From NCBI GenBank assembly GCA_019137255.1, contig WPDH01000113.1, forward strand, positions 1 through 64,000: a stretch of DNA of 64,000 bases. The letters run 5' to 3'. The DNA is from Corinectria fuckeliana. Lineage: Eukaryota > Ascomycota > Sordariomycetes > Hypocreales > Nectriaceae. The position numbers and the translations under genes were made by a program. This document shows positions 11,839 to 21,621 of the stretch, in pieces; the first letter of the stretch is position 1; each line of letters starts with the position of its first letter. The notes below the pieces were generated by a model that was not told where the DNA came from, did not search any database, and saw only the letters and a list, made by a program, of their open reading frames with translations.

Positions 11839-13000
11839 TTTAAGTGTTATTTTCTTTTTTTTCTAGGGTTTTTTTAATTTAATAAAGTTAACTAAGTTTT
11901 TAGAGCTTTTTAGCCTCTTAGATTTATCTATAAGGCTAAAAGATAAAGTCTTTATATTATAAGTATTAAGCTTATTTCTTAAAGCTTAAAAGATATTTAT
12001 TATATAGCTATTATAAGATTTATTTAAGTTATTTAGAATTTAAGCTATTATAACTTTATTAGAGATATTTATATTCTTAAAGGCTAATTTATTAGATACT
12101 TTTTTTACCTTATTTAAATATTTTTTTATAGTAGAAAAATTATTTAAAGTGGTATTAAAAAATTTCTTTATAAGTAAAAATTTAAAAGTAAATTTAGAAG
12201 AATTATATAAGCTTTTTAAGCTATCCTAAGCAACTTTAGCACTTATAATATACTTAATTTACAATAAGAGACCATCTTTTAATAAAAGCCTTATATTTAC
12301 TAATGCCTTTTTACTTTTATTATAATTTTCTAGCTTAATAGTAGATATAAGTTTTTCTTTAGTTAAGAAAGCCTCTATTCTTATAGCCTAAGTTATATAG
12401 TTTTTACTACTCTTAAGCTTAGAAATATAGTAATTTTTATCACTATTTCCTATCTTTAAATATAGTATAATTCTTTAATAAAAAATTAAAGTATTTTATA
12501 AAGATATAAAAGAGATTAAGATTTATTTAGGAAAGAGGTAGTATTATAAATCTGTAAAAAATATATACAGATAGAATGAATTTTTCTCCCTTTTTAAGTG
12601 GAAGAAATTCTCTTAAAAGTTTCCTTAGGAGTCTCCTGCTTTTTATTCCCTTCTAAAGAAATAGATTTATTTATTAGTAAAGGTAAAAAAGTTATAATAT
12701 TCCCAGAAAAGAAATATACCTTTATTATTAGTAGCTTTAAAGCTACTAGTACCCTAAGAGTAAAATTAAAACCTTTTAGCTCTTCTAATTAGTTGTTTTT
12801 CTTCTAAAATAACTCTTCTCTTAGAATAAGAAAGATATAAGCTAATTAGGGTAGAAAAGTAAAGGTTTTTAATAAGAATACCTTCTTAGAAAGCAAATTA
12901 ATAAATTAAACTTATAATTAAGTCTTTTATCTTTATATTAAAGGTAGAGAGAAGAAAGAATTTAATTTACCTATTAAAAGTAGTAAATTCTAAAATAAAA

Positions 13001-14050
13001 GGTAAAAATTAAAAGAAAACTTTTAAAAGAGGATTTATAGCAAATCTAGGCTTATAACCTATAAGGTATAATATTATAAGCTGTATAAAAAAGTTAAATT
13101 TCTTAAAATAAATAGCTATAAAGCTTTTAGAGGTTTTAAGTGATTAAGAGGTTTTAAAGTAAGTCTTAATAACTAATAAATAGCTTATTAGGTAAAGAAG
13201 AAAAAGTAGGTTAAATTAATATATTTTATAAGATAATTAGTTAAAATCTAAGTGCTTAAGTGTTAGCTTTATATTTAGATATAAGTAAAAATTACTCTCT
13301 TTTTATAAATAAATTTCTAGTCTTTTAGCAGTCTAAATAGGTTATATAATAGCTGAATTTATAGCTAAAATTATAATAAATATTATACTAAAATTTCAGA
13401 CTATCTAAATATAATATTACACTATAATTATAGTTTTAATAGTAAATCTTTTAGAGTTTATCTAAAAGTTAGTATAAGTTAGAAAACTAGTATTTAGTAG
13501 TGATTTAATAGTAGCTAATAAAAATATAAGAAAGTTTTTATATAGTGTTAGTATAGTACTAATAGTACTATATACTAATATATACTAGGATTTTCCTAGG
13601 ATATTATAATACTAGTTAAAGCTAGTAAACTCTAATAAGATAATATTTCTTATATACTTAAAAATAAGACTAAGCTAATTATATAACTTAATTTACTATA
13701 AAAAGACCTTAATAGCTTTACTTAAACTGTTTAAAAGATAAGAGAAAAAACAGAAAATAAGCTTAATCTTTAAAATACTAAAATCACTAAATTATAAGTA
13801 AAATTTATATATCTAAAGGTATAAATAGCTTTATAAAAGCCTACTAGGTATAAAACAGTCTAATTTAATCTAATTACTACTTTTCTAACAGCTAAAAAGA
13901 TTAAAAAAGTAAAGCCTAAGTCTAAAAAGAAAAAAGGGAAAAAAGAAGCTTCTACGCCTAAGCTAGCATAAGAGGTAGCGGAAAAAGTGGGCATTTTAAA
14001 CATATACAGTATAATAAACACATTCTAGGCTTAGCTAGTTATTTTCTATA
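13001..14050. other. AT-rich stretch without an assignable feature
   Basis: Strong AT bias continues. On the plus strand 13880-13990 encodes a Lys-rich run followed by a less mutated segment, but stops interrupt it and I recognise no family. The 5' LTR of the copia element, or another element, may lie here. Base composition begins to normalise from about 13930. Confidence 0.4.
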
Positions 14051-14589
14051 GTATTCGTTAAGAAATACAGTCTTTAAGTCTGACTGTGAACGCGATCCTG
14101 ATGCGCAAAGGGGTGGGGCACACGAAAAGGTGGGTCACGACTCTAAGCCTAAGTGGCGCGCTACGTTTTTGGCCTTATAGTTGAATTTAACATGTTAGGT
14201 GTCAGCAAGACACTCTACTCCTGCCGATACGATCAGTTACATACCTACGTACGTACTTAGTAGTAAGTAATAACAAGCCACAGTGATGACGAGTCTATTC
14301 GCATACAGGGATGATATCCATATCCCAGCATCTACTGCAAGTGGGTGGGTAGCCAAAGCATATTATGTGTTTCAACCTCACAAATGACCGACGATTACGG
14401 AGACCAGGCAGCAACTTGCAATCACGTAGATTTCGGTCGGCGGCATGAATCTCTACTCTCGACACCATGTCCAGCCTAAATTTATCCCTTTTGAGCTCCA
14501 AAACAAGCACCCGCCATCCAGGAAGATCGGCCGAGATCACTTTCCCTAACCGCCTTTGCTTTTTCTGCTCATCCTACCCGTAATCCTGT
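14051..14589. other. Intergenic: 3' flank of ARG2 and compartment boundary
   Basis: Composition returns to normal. The segment holds the downstream side of the minus-strand ARG2 gene. No coding region or RNA gene could be supported. Confidence 0.6.
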
Positions 14590-16647
14590 TTAATCTAAAA
14601 TGTGCTTGTTATCCGCCCATGATGGTTTCACTCCTCGACAGACAGATTCATAATCGGGAAGCGTCTGGTGTCGGGAATTCAGTCCTGGCGTCGTCCAAAA
14701 CATGGTCCAGTTACACCCCGGCAATTTCTCTGTTCCTACAGATCGTTCGAAATACCACTTGTTGACCGGGTTGTCTTTCCGGCTCCTCCAGCACACTCCG
14801 TATGGGAAAGCGCCTCGAACCATGGCATTGAAGACGATGTCGGCCACGCCCCCACTGCCTTGGCTCTTCTTCAACACTGCAAACTTGTCCAAGTACGGCA
14901 CAAGTCGACGTTGCTCGTATGCTGTGCGTTCATCCAACCCTTCCGGAATTTCCCATGTCAAAATGGCACCGCCCTCGTACTCTCCAGCAATGATGATCCC
15001 CGCCAGGTTGTCATTGATCCGGTTTAAGTAGTCTTCCACATCAAGTTTGCGGCCAAAGGAATCCTCAATCAAATGGACTAGTCGTGGCAAGTCGATACAG
15101 GTATCTGTCAACCGCAGCCGAGGTCCTCCAGGAACAGGCGGACGCCATGAGTTCAGGCGTGCGTCTGGAAAAACGGTAAGGGGCATGCCTCTCTTGAGCA
15201 GAGTTGATACGCTTGACAAGTCGGACGCCCGAGGTTTGGCCTCTATGTGCGCGCGCGGAACCGGCAAAGATGAGGAAAACACCGGCTTGTCCGTCAGTAG
15301 GTTATGGATGAGAGGGTTCTTCTTGCGCCGCGTTGTGACCATGTCCCCGAAATCGAAAGGCGAGATGGATGATGCGGACCCGGAACTCGGCATATGCGTA
15401 TTGGCCGCAGCAGAAGGCGTCGTAATAAGAGCCGACGTCGTAGACGGTAGCATCGCCAGCGCGTCCTTGGCCAGGTCTAGATTAGCAGCATGGGCCGTAA
15501 TCGAAGCCCGGGCGGGGTTTTCATCTGCCAAAGGAGATCCATCCGGACCCATGAGCTCTTTCATGATCGAGGTATACTCTTGCTCAATGTTGATGAATCG
15601 ATGCCAAGCGCGGCGACCAGTCGCTGGAATAGCTCCCAGTGGATCGAGCAGGATGATTCTCTCCACTGAAGCAATCGCCTTGGGTTTGGCCAATTCGACG
15701 TCTTCTCTATTGAAGTCGGTAACGTCGTGGAAATGCAAACCAGCAAAGTACCTTGTGAGGGCGAGGACGATCTTATTCGAATCAATCGGCTGGGATGGGT
15801 AGGTCATGTCGCGGGCAACGACGGAGGGGATGACTGGGATCTTTCCTTCGCTAAGGATCCTCTTGATGAGGCCTCGGTCGTCCAGCTGGATGTCAGCCGA
15901 GAGAAAAGACGGCGGATTTTTTGAGGGCGAAGCCCGGTAGGAAAAGATGTCATTGACTAGCCTGGTCCCCGGCTCCCCATAAGCGTCAATAGCTTCGCAG
16001 AGACGAAAGACTTGGTCTTGAACGATTAGGCGACTCTCCTCGACGCCACAATCAACCACGACGACGCTCGACAAGCCAAGCTTCCTCAACTGAGCCAAGG
16101 TCTTTCCCAGGCCGTGCAATGTCTCCGAGTCGATTTCTTGTGGGGCACGGAGCTTTATGATGGCCACATGCAGCGGCTGTGGAGCATCCGGCAACGCCTC
16201 TTGCTCCTCGCCGACCTGAACGACGAATTTGGGGGCCTCAGCCAGGGAGTCGGGTTTCTTGGAGTTCTTGGGGTTCTTCTTGGGCGTGTACTTTTGCAGA
16301 TAGCCCTTGGCATCCCGCTTGGTTGCCGAGGCTTCTAGGACGGAAACGATGACATCCTACAACCAAAAGTGTTAGGCGAGGCACACGCTCGGCGATGAGC
16401 TCGGGGAGCATACCCGGTCCAGAGCTCGGCTCATTGTGCGAGCAGACATATATCGAACGGCGCCGGACGCGAGACAGTATGGCGAGCTGTAACAGGCCGA
16501 TTGGGAAGTAGACCCCCTAGCAGTACCGGGAACCAAACATTGCGGAAGGGCCTGCAGCCGGGCTTGGCCACGGGCAAGATGAGGTTCGGTGAGAGGGAGG
16601 CATTGGCCGCAGCTCGAAGCCTTCTTCCAGGCACGGGTGCAAGTCAT
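14590..16647 (-). CDS. ARG2: N-acetylglutamate synthase, mitochondrial
   Basis: Catalyses acetyl-CoA plus glutamate to N-acetylglutamate, the first step of arginine/ornithine synthesis in the mitochondrial matrix (yeast ARG2, Neurospora arg-14). Model: exon 1 16414-16647, a 57-nt GT-AG intron 16357-16413, exon 2 14590-16356, giving 666 aa. The first in-frame ATG (16647) gives a Ser/Arg/Ala-rich, acid-poor N-terminus consistent with a transit peptide, ending M-S-R-A-L-D-R. After the intron comes D-V-I-V-S-V-L-E-A-S and a Lys-rich K-N-P-K-N-S-K-K-P stretch typical of fungal enzymes. The middle is the amino-acid-kinase-like fold and the C-terminal ~170 aa the acetyltransferase part (conserved P-Y-L-D-K-F-A-V-L-K, then C-W-R-S-R-K-D-N and N-K-W-Y-F-E-R). 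Divergent from the neighbouring dehydrogenase gene with about 1 kb between starts; a TGACTCA site lies upstream. It is the gene nearest the RIP block and looks intact. Confidence 0.93.
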
Positions 16648-17699
16648 AGCGGAGAGCAATGACGCATTCCGCACTCACTAAACAACCCACGAAAGCTCAA
16701 CGAGCAAATCCCGAATGACCAGTGCGGGAGAAGTTGGATGTGCTGCGGCCGTGGAGGAAGCTGTTGTTAGCTAGAAAGCATTGTTGGGGAGGAGACAGAT
16801 ATTGAGGACTGGGCAGGGCCGGTAGTTGCACGTAGTAGCATGTGGGGGATGCAATCGTAACCGCCAGGGACGTGAGTCAGGCCAGTAAAACATCTGGGAG
16901 CTCGGGTGGCGGAGGAGTACATAGCTCTTGTGGAGGGGCACTAGCTTTTAGGAAGCTTAGCTTAATTGAATGCAGCAAATTCGAGCGCCGATAACGCGAT
17001 AAATACCTGATAACCCCCCGTCGAAGACCCATCTCCGACGCCGATTTCGCCTCCTTGCAGGACTCTGCGAACCAAACACGATGTAAGGGGCCGCAGGGCA
17101 TCCCCGAATCGCCCCTGGGGGGTTCTTCTTTCACGGACGAACGGGTCAACCCGGGTCAATTGAGAAGATTATAGCAAGGTCCAGGCCTACTATGTAGATA
17201 CCAGAAGGGTGTTAGAAGTCACAGCCTTAGTAGTTCGAAGTAAATCGCGGGGTCTGGTCCAGGGTAAGGAAGTTGGGATGAAAGAGGAAACCACCTCACC
17301 CCATTAACCTAACTCACCCCAGGTTATTAGTGTCATATGAGTGAGGGGATGAGGGGATGAGGGGAAGGAATTGCAGCTCCAAGCATAGAAGCTTAGTCCA
17401 GCTAGAGTAGCTGTGAAATACGTCACCCAATACCCTCAGACTAAAGTGCGCAAGATGCTTCATGATGCGTTATGCCATAATATTGCCAAGCACAACCAAC
17501 CCGATCCATTCCACACCCTCCCAATTTATCCTCCCCCACTCACCACCAGTTAGTAAACACTACCGTAAGGTGATCTTAAAAATTTGCTCCCAACTCCCCT
17601 TTTTGTTCCTACCACGACAGATAAGACACTATCCCCCGAGTTTATATCTCGAGCTAGTGCTAGTTTCCTCTGTCGCTGCTTACTCAATTCGTTGCAATC
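16648..17699. promoter_or_regulatory. Bidirectional intergenic region, ARG2 / dehydrogenase
   Basis: About 1.05 kb between two divergent starts. It contains one perfect TGACTCA motif (separate entry) and a short GGATGAGG tandem near 17345-17368. Pyrimidine-rich sequence precedes the plus-strand ATG at 17700. No supported gene. Confidence 0.5.
16873..16879 (-). promoter_or_regulatory. TGACTCA, candidate CPC-1/Gcn4 site
   Basis: TGAGTCA on the plus strand is TGACTCA on the coding strand of ARG2, about 226 bp upstream of its ATG. This is the consensus of the bZIP general amino-acid control activator (CPC-1 in Neurospora, Gcn4 in yeast), which induces arginine genes on amino-acid starvation. Sequence match only. 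Confidence 0.55.
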
Positions 17700-18692
17700 A
17701 TGGCGCCTAAGCTTCTCTGGATCGGCCTCGGCAACATGGGGAGGGTGAGGACTCTACAGAAAATACCAAAACGCAAAACGCCAATGGGACGGCATCTGAC
17801 AGTGTCTACTTAGGGAATGACCAGAAACATTGTCCAGAAGGGCGGCATCGATTCACCCCTCCTACTCTACAACCGCTCGACCAAGCGGGCTGTGGACCTC
17901 AGCAATAGCCTCCCTGACGGCAAGACCGAGGTAGTCGAGTCCCTCGCGGACGGCGTCTCGCGCGCCGACGTAATCTTCTCGTGCGTTGCCAACGACGAGG
18001 CCGTCCAGAAGCTATACAAGACCATCCTCGAAGGCGACATCGCCGGCAAGCTGTTCATAGAGAGCTCCACTATCCACCCGGCGACAACCGAGGCCATCGC
18101 CAAGGACGTCGTGGTCCGCGGCGCTGAGTTCGTCGCCGCTCCCGTCTTCGGGGCCCCTGCTATGGCCGACTCCGGACAGCTCGTTGGCGTGCTCGCCGGG
18201 CCGCGGGCCAGCGTCGCGCGGGCCAGGCCATGGTTCACCGGCGTCACGTCCCGCGGCGAGATCGACCTCAGCGACGAGCCGTACGGAAAGGCGCTGACGC
18301 TCAAGGTCCTGGGAAACACCTTCATCGTCAACATGGTAGAGCAGCTGTCGGAGGCGCACGTGGTCGCCGAGAAGTCTGGGCTCGGGACCGACGCCATCCA
18401 CAAGTTTGTCGAGGCCGTCTTCCCCGGTCCGTACGCGGCGTACAGCACGCGGATGCTCAGTGGCGACTACTACAAGCGGGAGGAGCCCTTGTTCGCCGTC
18501 GACCTGGCGCGCAAAGATGCTCGCCATGCCCTGAGCCTAGCTGAGGCCGCCGGGGCGCGACTACGGAACGTAGAGACAGCAGATGCCCACCTGGCGCAGT
18601 TGAAAGAGCACGCTGGTCCATCAGGGGATATTGCTGGGATATACGGGGCTGCGAGGAAGGAGGCTGGCCTGAAGTTCGAGAACGGTGCCTGA
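17700..18692 (+). CDS. 6PGDH/3-hydroxyisobutyrate dehydrogenase family oxidoreductase
   Basis: A beta-hydroxyacid dehydrogenase-type NAD(P) enzyme. Model: exon 1 17700-17744 (15 codons), 69-nt intron 17745-17813, exon 2 17814-18692, 307 aa. The intron splits the nucleotide-binding loop: joined it reads W-I-G-L-G-N-M-G-R-G-M (residues 7-17), the G-x-G-x-x-G Rossmann signature. The N-terminal domain continues with V-I-F-S-C-V-A-N-D and the substrate-binding segment F-V-A-A-P-V-F-G-A-P. The presumed catalytic Lys is K179 in T-L-K-V-L-G-N. The C-terminal all-helical domain follows. No transit peptide precedes the fold, so it is probably cytosolic. Size fits the family (290-320 aa). The substrate cannot be told from sequence; 3-hydroxyisobutyrate, tartronate semialdehyde or another small beta-hydroxyacid are all possible. 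Confidence 0.88.
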
Positions 18693-19135
18693 TAGAATCG
18701 TGTTTCCATGTCAGGTAGGGGTACGGTTACCTGTAGGGAAAAGAGAGGATTGAATTACGACGTTATTGGCACGGAGTAATTCCCTTGATGTTTTAACGTT
18801 AGGGTCTTTGTGTAAGCCAGCAATTTGGGTTAACTACGTAAAGATAATTAATAAGCTAGACTAATTACCTACTAGCCTAGATAGATAATGGTCAATTTTG
18901 GTGCCTGCCGGGCAAGACCTCTGCTGACTCAGCCCCCCATCTTAAGCCGCGCTGCTGGAAGCTCGGTGATGCAACGCCGTGGCCCAGTTCAAAGCGACCC
19001 TAGACTTACGTACCTTACCTTACTAAACAGCTTCCCGTTAATCCGACTTGCTCCCATTGCATCGCATCGCATCTCCCGCATCTCCCGAACAAACGAACCG
19101 AAGCTCTCCTGCCGGCCGAGAACGAATCGCACACC
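18693..19135. other. Intergenic, dehydrogenase / VMA9
   Basis: About 440 bases between tandem plus-strand genes: 3' flank of the dehydrogenase, then the VMA9 promoter. TCGCATCGCATCTCCCGCATCTCC-like short repeats lie just before the ATG. No gene supported. Confidence 0.5.
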
Positions 19136-19569
19136 ATGGCTCAAGGGTATGTCCCCTTCCGCGCGGCTGGGCACCTCTTCATCTCTCCAGCTCGAACCGC
19201 CGCAGAAGACATAGCAAGGACGCGGTGGGAAATGGGCTAACGCACCAATTTCAACATCCGCAGATACGCCATCTTCATCGGCCTCGTCGCCATTGCCGTC
19301 CTGTGCGCGGTGTCGTGGTTCTTCGCCCCCAAGGGAGAAAACCAGGTGTCAGTTCTTTCCTCCTCCCCGGGCATCTTTCAAGCTTGCCGCCGCCTATCAG
19401 AGGGTCTCTAGCTGACACGAATTCTTTTGTTACAAACAGCCTGTGGCGGTCGTCGCTCATCCTGGCCATCGTGAGCTGCTACCTTATGTGGGCTCTCACC
19501 TTCCTCGCCCAGCTCAACCCCCTGATCATGCCGAGACGAAGCGACCTGCGAGAATCGTTCCTCGAATAG
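19136..19569 (+). CDS. VMA9: V-type proton ATPase subunit e
   Basis: A small hydrophobic subunit of the V-ATPase membrane (Vo) sector. Model: exon 1 19136-19146 (ATG GCT CAA GG), intron 19147-19263, exon 2 19264-19347, intron 19348-19439, exon 3 19440-19569; 74 aa. The product begins M-A-Q-G-Y-A-I-F-I-G, has a first membrane helix (about 6-25), the loop F-A-P-K-G-E-N-Q, then L-W-R-S-S-L-I-L and a second helix ending M-W-A-L-T-F-L-A-Q-L-N-P-L-I, with the charged tail P-R-R-S-D-L-R. This is the subunit e pattern and length. For intron 2 the GTCAGT donor at 19348 was chosen over GTGTCA two bases earlier because only it keeps frame into L-W-R-S. Convergent with ARV1, 250 bases apart. Confidence 0.9.
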
Positions 19570-19819
19570 GCGGACGCGATGGAGGCGATAGAGCGATATG
19601 CGTGAAGGGATGTTTCGGGCACGGGAAAGAAATGCCCTGGTCACGGAATGCAAGGACGGATGGCTGTAATCTATATCAATGTCTTTTTATCACACGGGTC
19701 TCGTGGTGTTCACAACCGGAGTTGGACGTTTATGCTGTACTGCTGCAACATGCTTCTATAAATCAAGACCATCCCCTCATCTCCGTGACGTGATGCCCGA
19801 GTCTCGCATAGTCCATATA

Positions 19820-20949
19820 TCATCCCACAGCAAGACGACCGGCCCACTCCCTGGCATACATCAGCAGCGCCCACAGTGCCTTGCCATCGGCCGCAACACT
19901 GCTTTCGCCGATGGAGTCGACATCACCCAACCCAGCCGCCCCCAGGACAGCGCGACCGACGACCCAGCGTGATGCAGCACCAGCGACGGCCAGCAGACAG
20001 GCGGTGTAGTAGCGACAGTCGAGTAGGATGCGCAGGGCCTCGACGTTGTTGGCCACGACGGCCCAGCCGAGGGAGCGGGCGGCGGCGGGGACGTCGTACT
20101 CCCAGACGACCATGAGGATGGGGAACAGCTTGGTGGAGGAGGACACGAGGAGGGCGGTGGAGACGGAGTTGGGTCGAGGGTATCGCGGGAGGATGCCGAG
20201 GAGGTGTAGCGGAGAGAAGGGCGACGAGGTGAGGAAGCGGATGCTGGCGTGGAAGGCGGCTGTCGAGAGGAAGCAGAATATGACTTCATTAACGACGAAG
20301 ATTCCGCGGTTAGCCTACTATAGAGGAAAAACCCAAGGGAGGGGGGTGAAGCACTCACGGAAAAACATGTACTGGAACACAATAGGTTGTTGCGCCAGTC
20401 TGCCCAGGTTGCTCTCACCGGGCACAGCGTCTGGCGCTGTCTGCTGCTCGAGACGCGCCCACGTCAAGTAGACGTCGAAGAGCAGAAGCAAAACCCCCAG
20501 CCGGATAACTGATGGCTGTGGTATACAAGTCAGTGTGTCCCATCGTTAGGGAATCTAGCAGATCAACGTACATCTAGTCGATCCCCATCGCGCATCAAGG
20601 TGTTGTGCAGGAGATGGCGGTAGACCTGTACCGGCAAAACACGTCAATGTCCATTTTCCCCAATCGCAGGGCAAGGTAAAAAGCAATAGAAGCTTGGTAA
20701 GAACGCGGAAATGGGAAAGAAAAAAAAAGGCAGAGGCGAGACAAAAAGTCCTAGACGCACCTGCGGCTTGATCAGGACCAGGTCGATAAAGAGCACGACA
20801 AAATCATGCTCGACGTACTTATCGCAGAAGCGGCCACACTTGCGACAAACGGTCAAACGAATGTTGTGCCCGCTGGCCTTGTCACCGGCGCCCGAGTACT
20901 GCGTCCATAGCGTTTTGACGGGATGCCGACATTCGATGCAGATGGGCAT
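19820..20949 (-). CDS. ARV1: ARV1 family lipid-homeostasis protein
   Basis: ER/Golgi membrane protein implicated in sterol and sphingolipid homeostasis and in GPI-anchor intermediate handling. Model: exons 20761-20949, 20572-20625, 20359-20515 and 19820-20283, introns of 135, 56 and 75 nt; 287 aa. Start M-P-I-C-I-E-C; the Arv1 homology domain has two zinc-ligand pairs, C-I-E-C near the start and C-R-K-C, followed by D-K-Y-V-E-H-D-F-V-V-L-F-I-D-L-V-L-I-K-P-Q. Exon 2 gives V-Y-R-H-L-L-H-N. Several hydrophobic segments follow. For intron 3 the acceptor at 20284-20285 was used because earlier AGs give immediate stops and a GCTAAC branch sequence lies just upstream of it. An upstream in-frame extension exists but M-P-I-C is the conserved start. 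Confidence 0.9.
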
Positions 20950-21621
20950 TTCAGCGGCTAGAGTGGTGGCGCCTCTTATAGCATGAGCTTGAGCATGAGT
21001 ATATCCCGAGTTGGAGGGAGGATTGGTTGGCACATGTCTCCAGCTGTCTGGCGGCGTGCCGATTAGATAGGCCTAGATAGTCTAGATTAGTGAGTGGGCC
21101 ACTATGAATGAATGACGTGGGGGTAATGTTGGCGCGCCTAGATATCTAGATAGAAGACGAAATGGGAAGAGAACTTCAATTCTTTTGCCCTTGTATTATT
21201 GTCCCATGTAGATTAGTCTATATTTATTAGATAGTAGTTAGACAAGGCACCTAGATAAGTACCTACAGTACGTACCTACGTATCTGTCACAAGGAATCAA
21301 CTAACCTAGCATGATTAGGTATGCAGCTATCATATCTCTTGTAGGGTCAATCGGCTCGTCTATTCAACTACTTCTATTCTGTTACTGCTTCATCTAGCTA
21401 CCAAGGCAGGTATGCAGGTATCCTTATTTAAGCGTTGGATGTTTAGGAGCCACCTTTACTGTGGTCCAAAAAAAGAAGAAAAAAGAAGTCTACAGTATCG
21501 CCACCCTGCGACATACATGCTACCTACTAGTACTATTGGTTAGTTGTTGTTGGTCGTTGGCCGCAAGTCTCACGTTCCCGGTGAATCGCGAATGCCCTCA
21601 TCAATAAGCCGCGCAAGTTGA
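20950..21621. other. Intergenic, LysM gene 3' flank / ARV1 promoter
   Basis: About 670 bases. Several TAGATAG/CTAGAT words and a poly-A-rich patch (21468-21487), but no coding region or RNA gene I can support. Confidence 0.5.

Larger units (their letters stand above)
11163..13000 (-). mobile_element. Ty1/copia-type element, gag and start of pol (RIPped)
   Basis: The minus strand carries a gag-like zinc knuckle at 11838-11797 and, from about 11290 to 11163, an open frame of about 43 codons. That frame continues without a stop into the protease motif at 1765-1733 once the gypsy element is removed. Order gag, protease and then the rest of pol fits copia. Gag and protease readings are in different frames here, so an indel, a frameshift or a repeat-length change lies between them. 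The region is more AT-rich than the gypsy element. The 5' LTR should lie further right (13000-14050) but I cannot define it. Confidence 0.62.
1..14050. other. AT-rich RIP-mutated compartment
   Basis: This block is strikingly AT-rich and dominated by TA, CTA and TAG words, while CA and TG dinucleotides are scarce. That is the expected product of repeat-induced point mutation (CpA to TpA on both strands). No intact gene is present; the few open frames are low-complexity Lys/Asn/Ile/Phe-rich stretches. Transposon remnants (see separate entries) fill it. Composition changes within about 100 bases near 14050, where normal gene-bearing DNA begins. The left edge lies outside the window. Confidence 0.93.

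Noticed and set aside
12598..12792. Open frame of 64 codons, plus strand
   Set aside because: Lies antisense within the transposon remnant, where a longer minus-strand reading exists; no domain.
14295..14540. 81-codon minus-strand frame downstream of ARG2
   Set aside because: No recognisable product, no splice signals, next to the compartment border; likely chance.
16877..17149. 90-codon frame in the ARG2/dehydrogenase promoter
   Set aside because: Overlaps the presumed promoter and has overlapping alternative frames of similar length; no domain.
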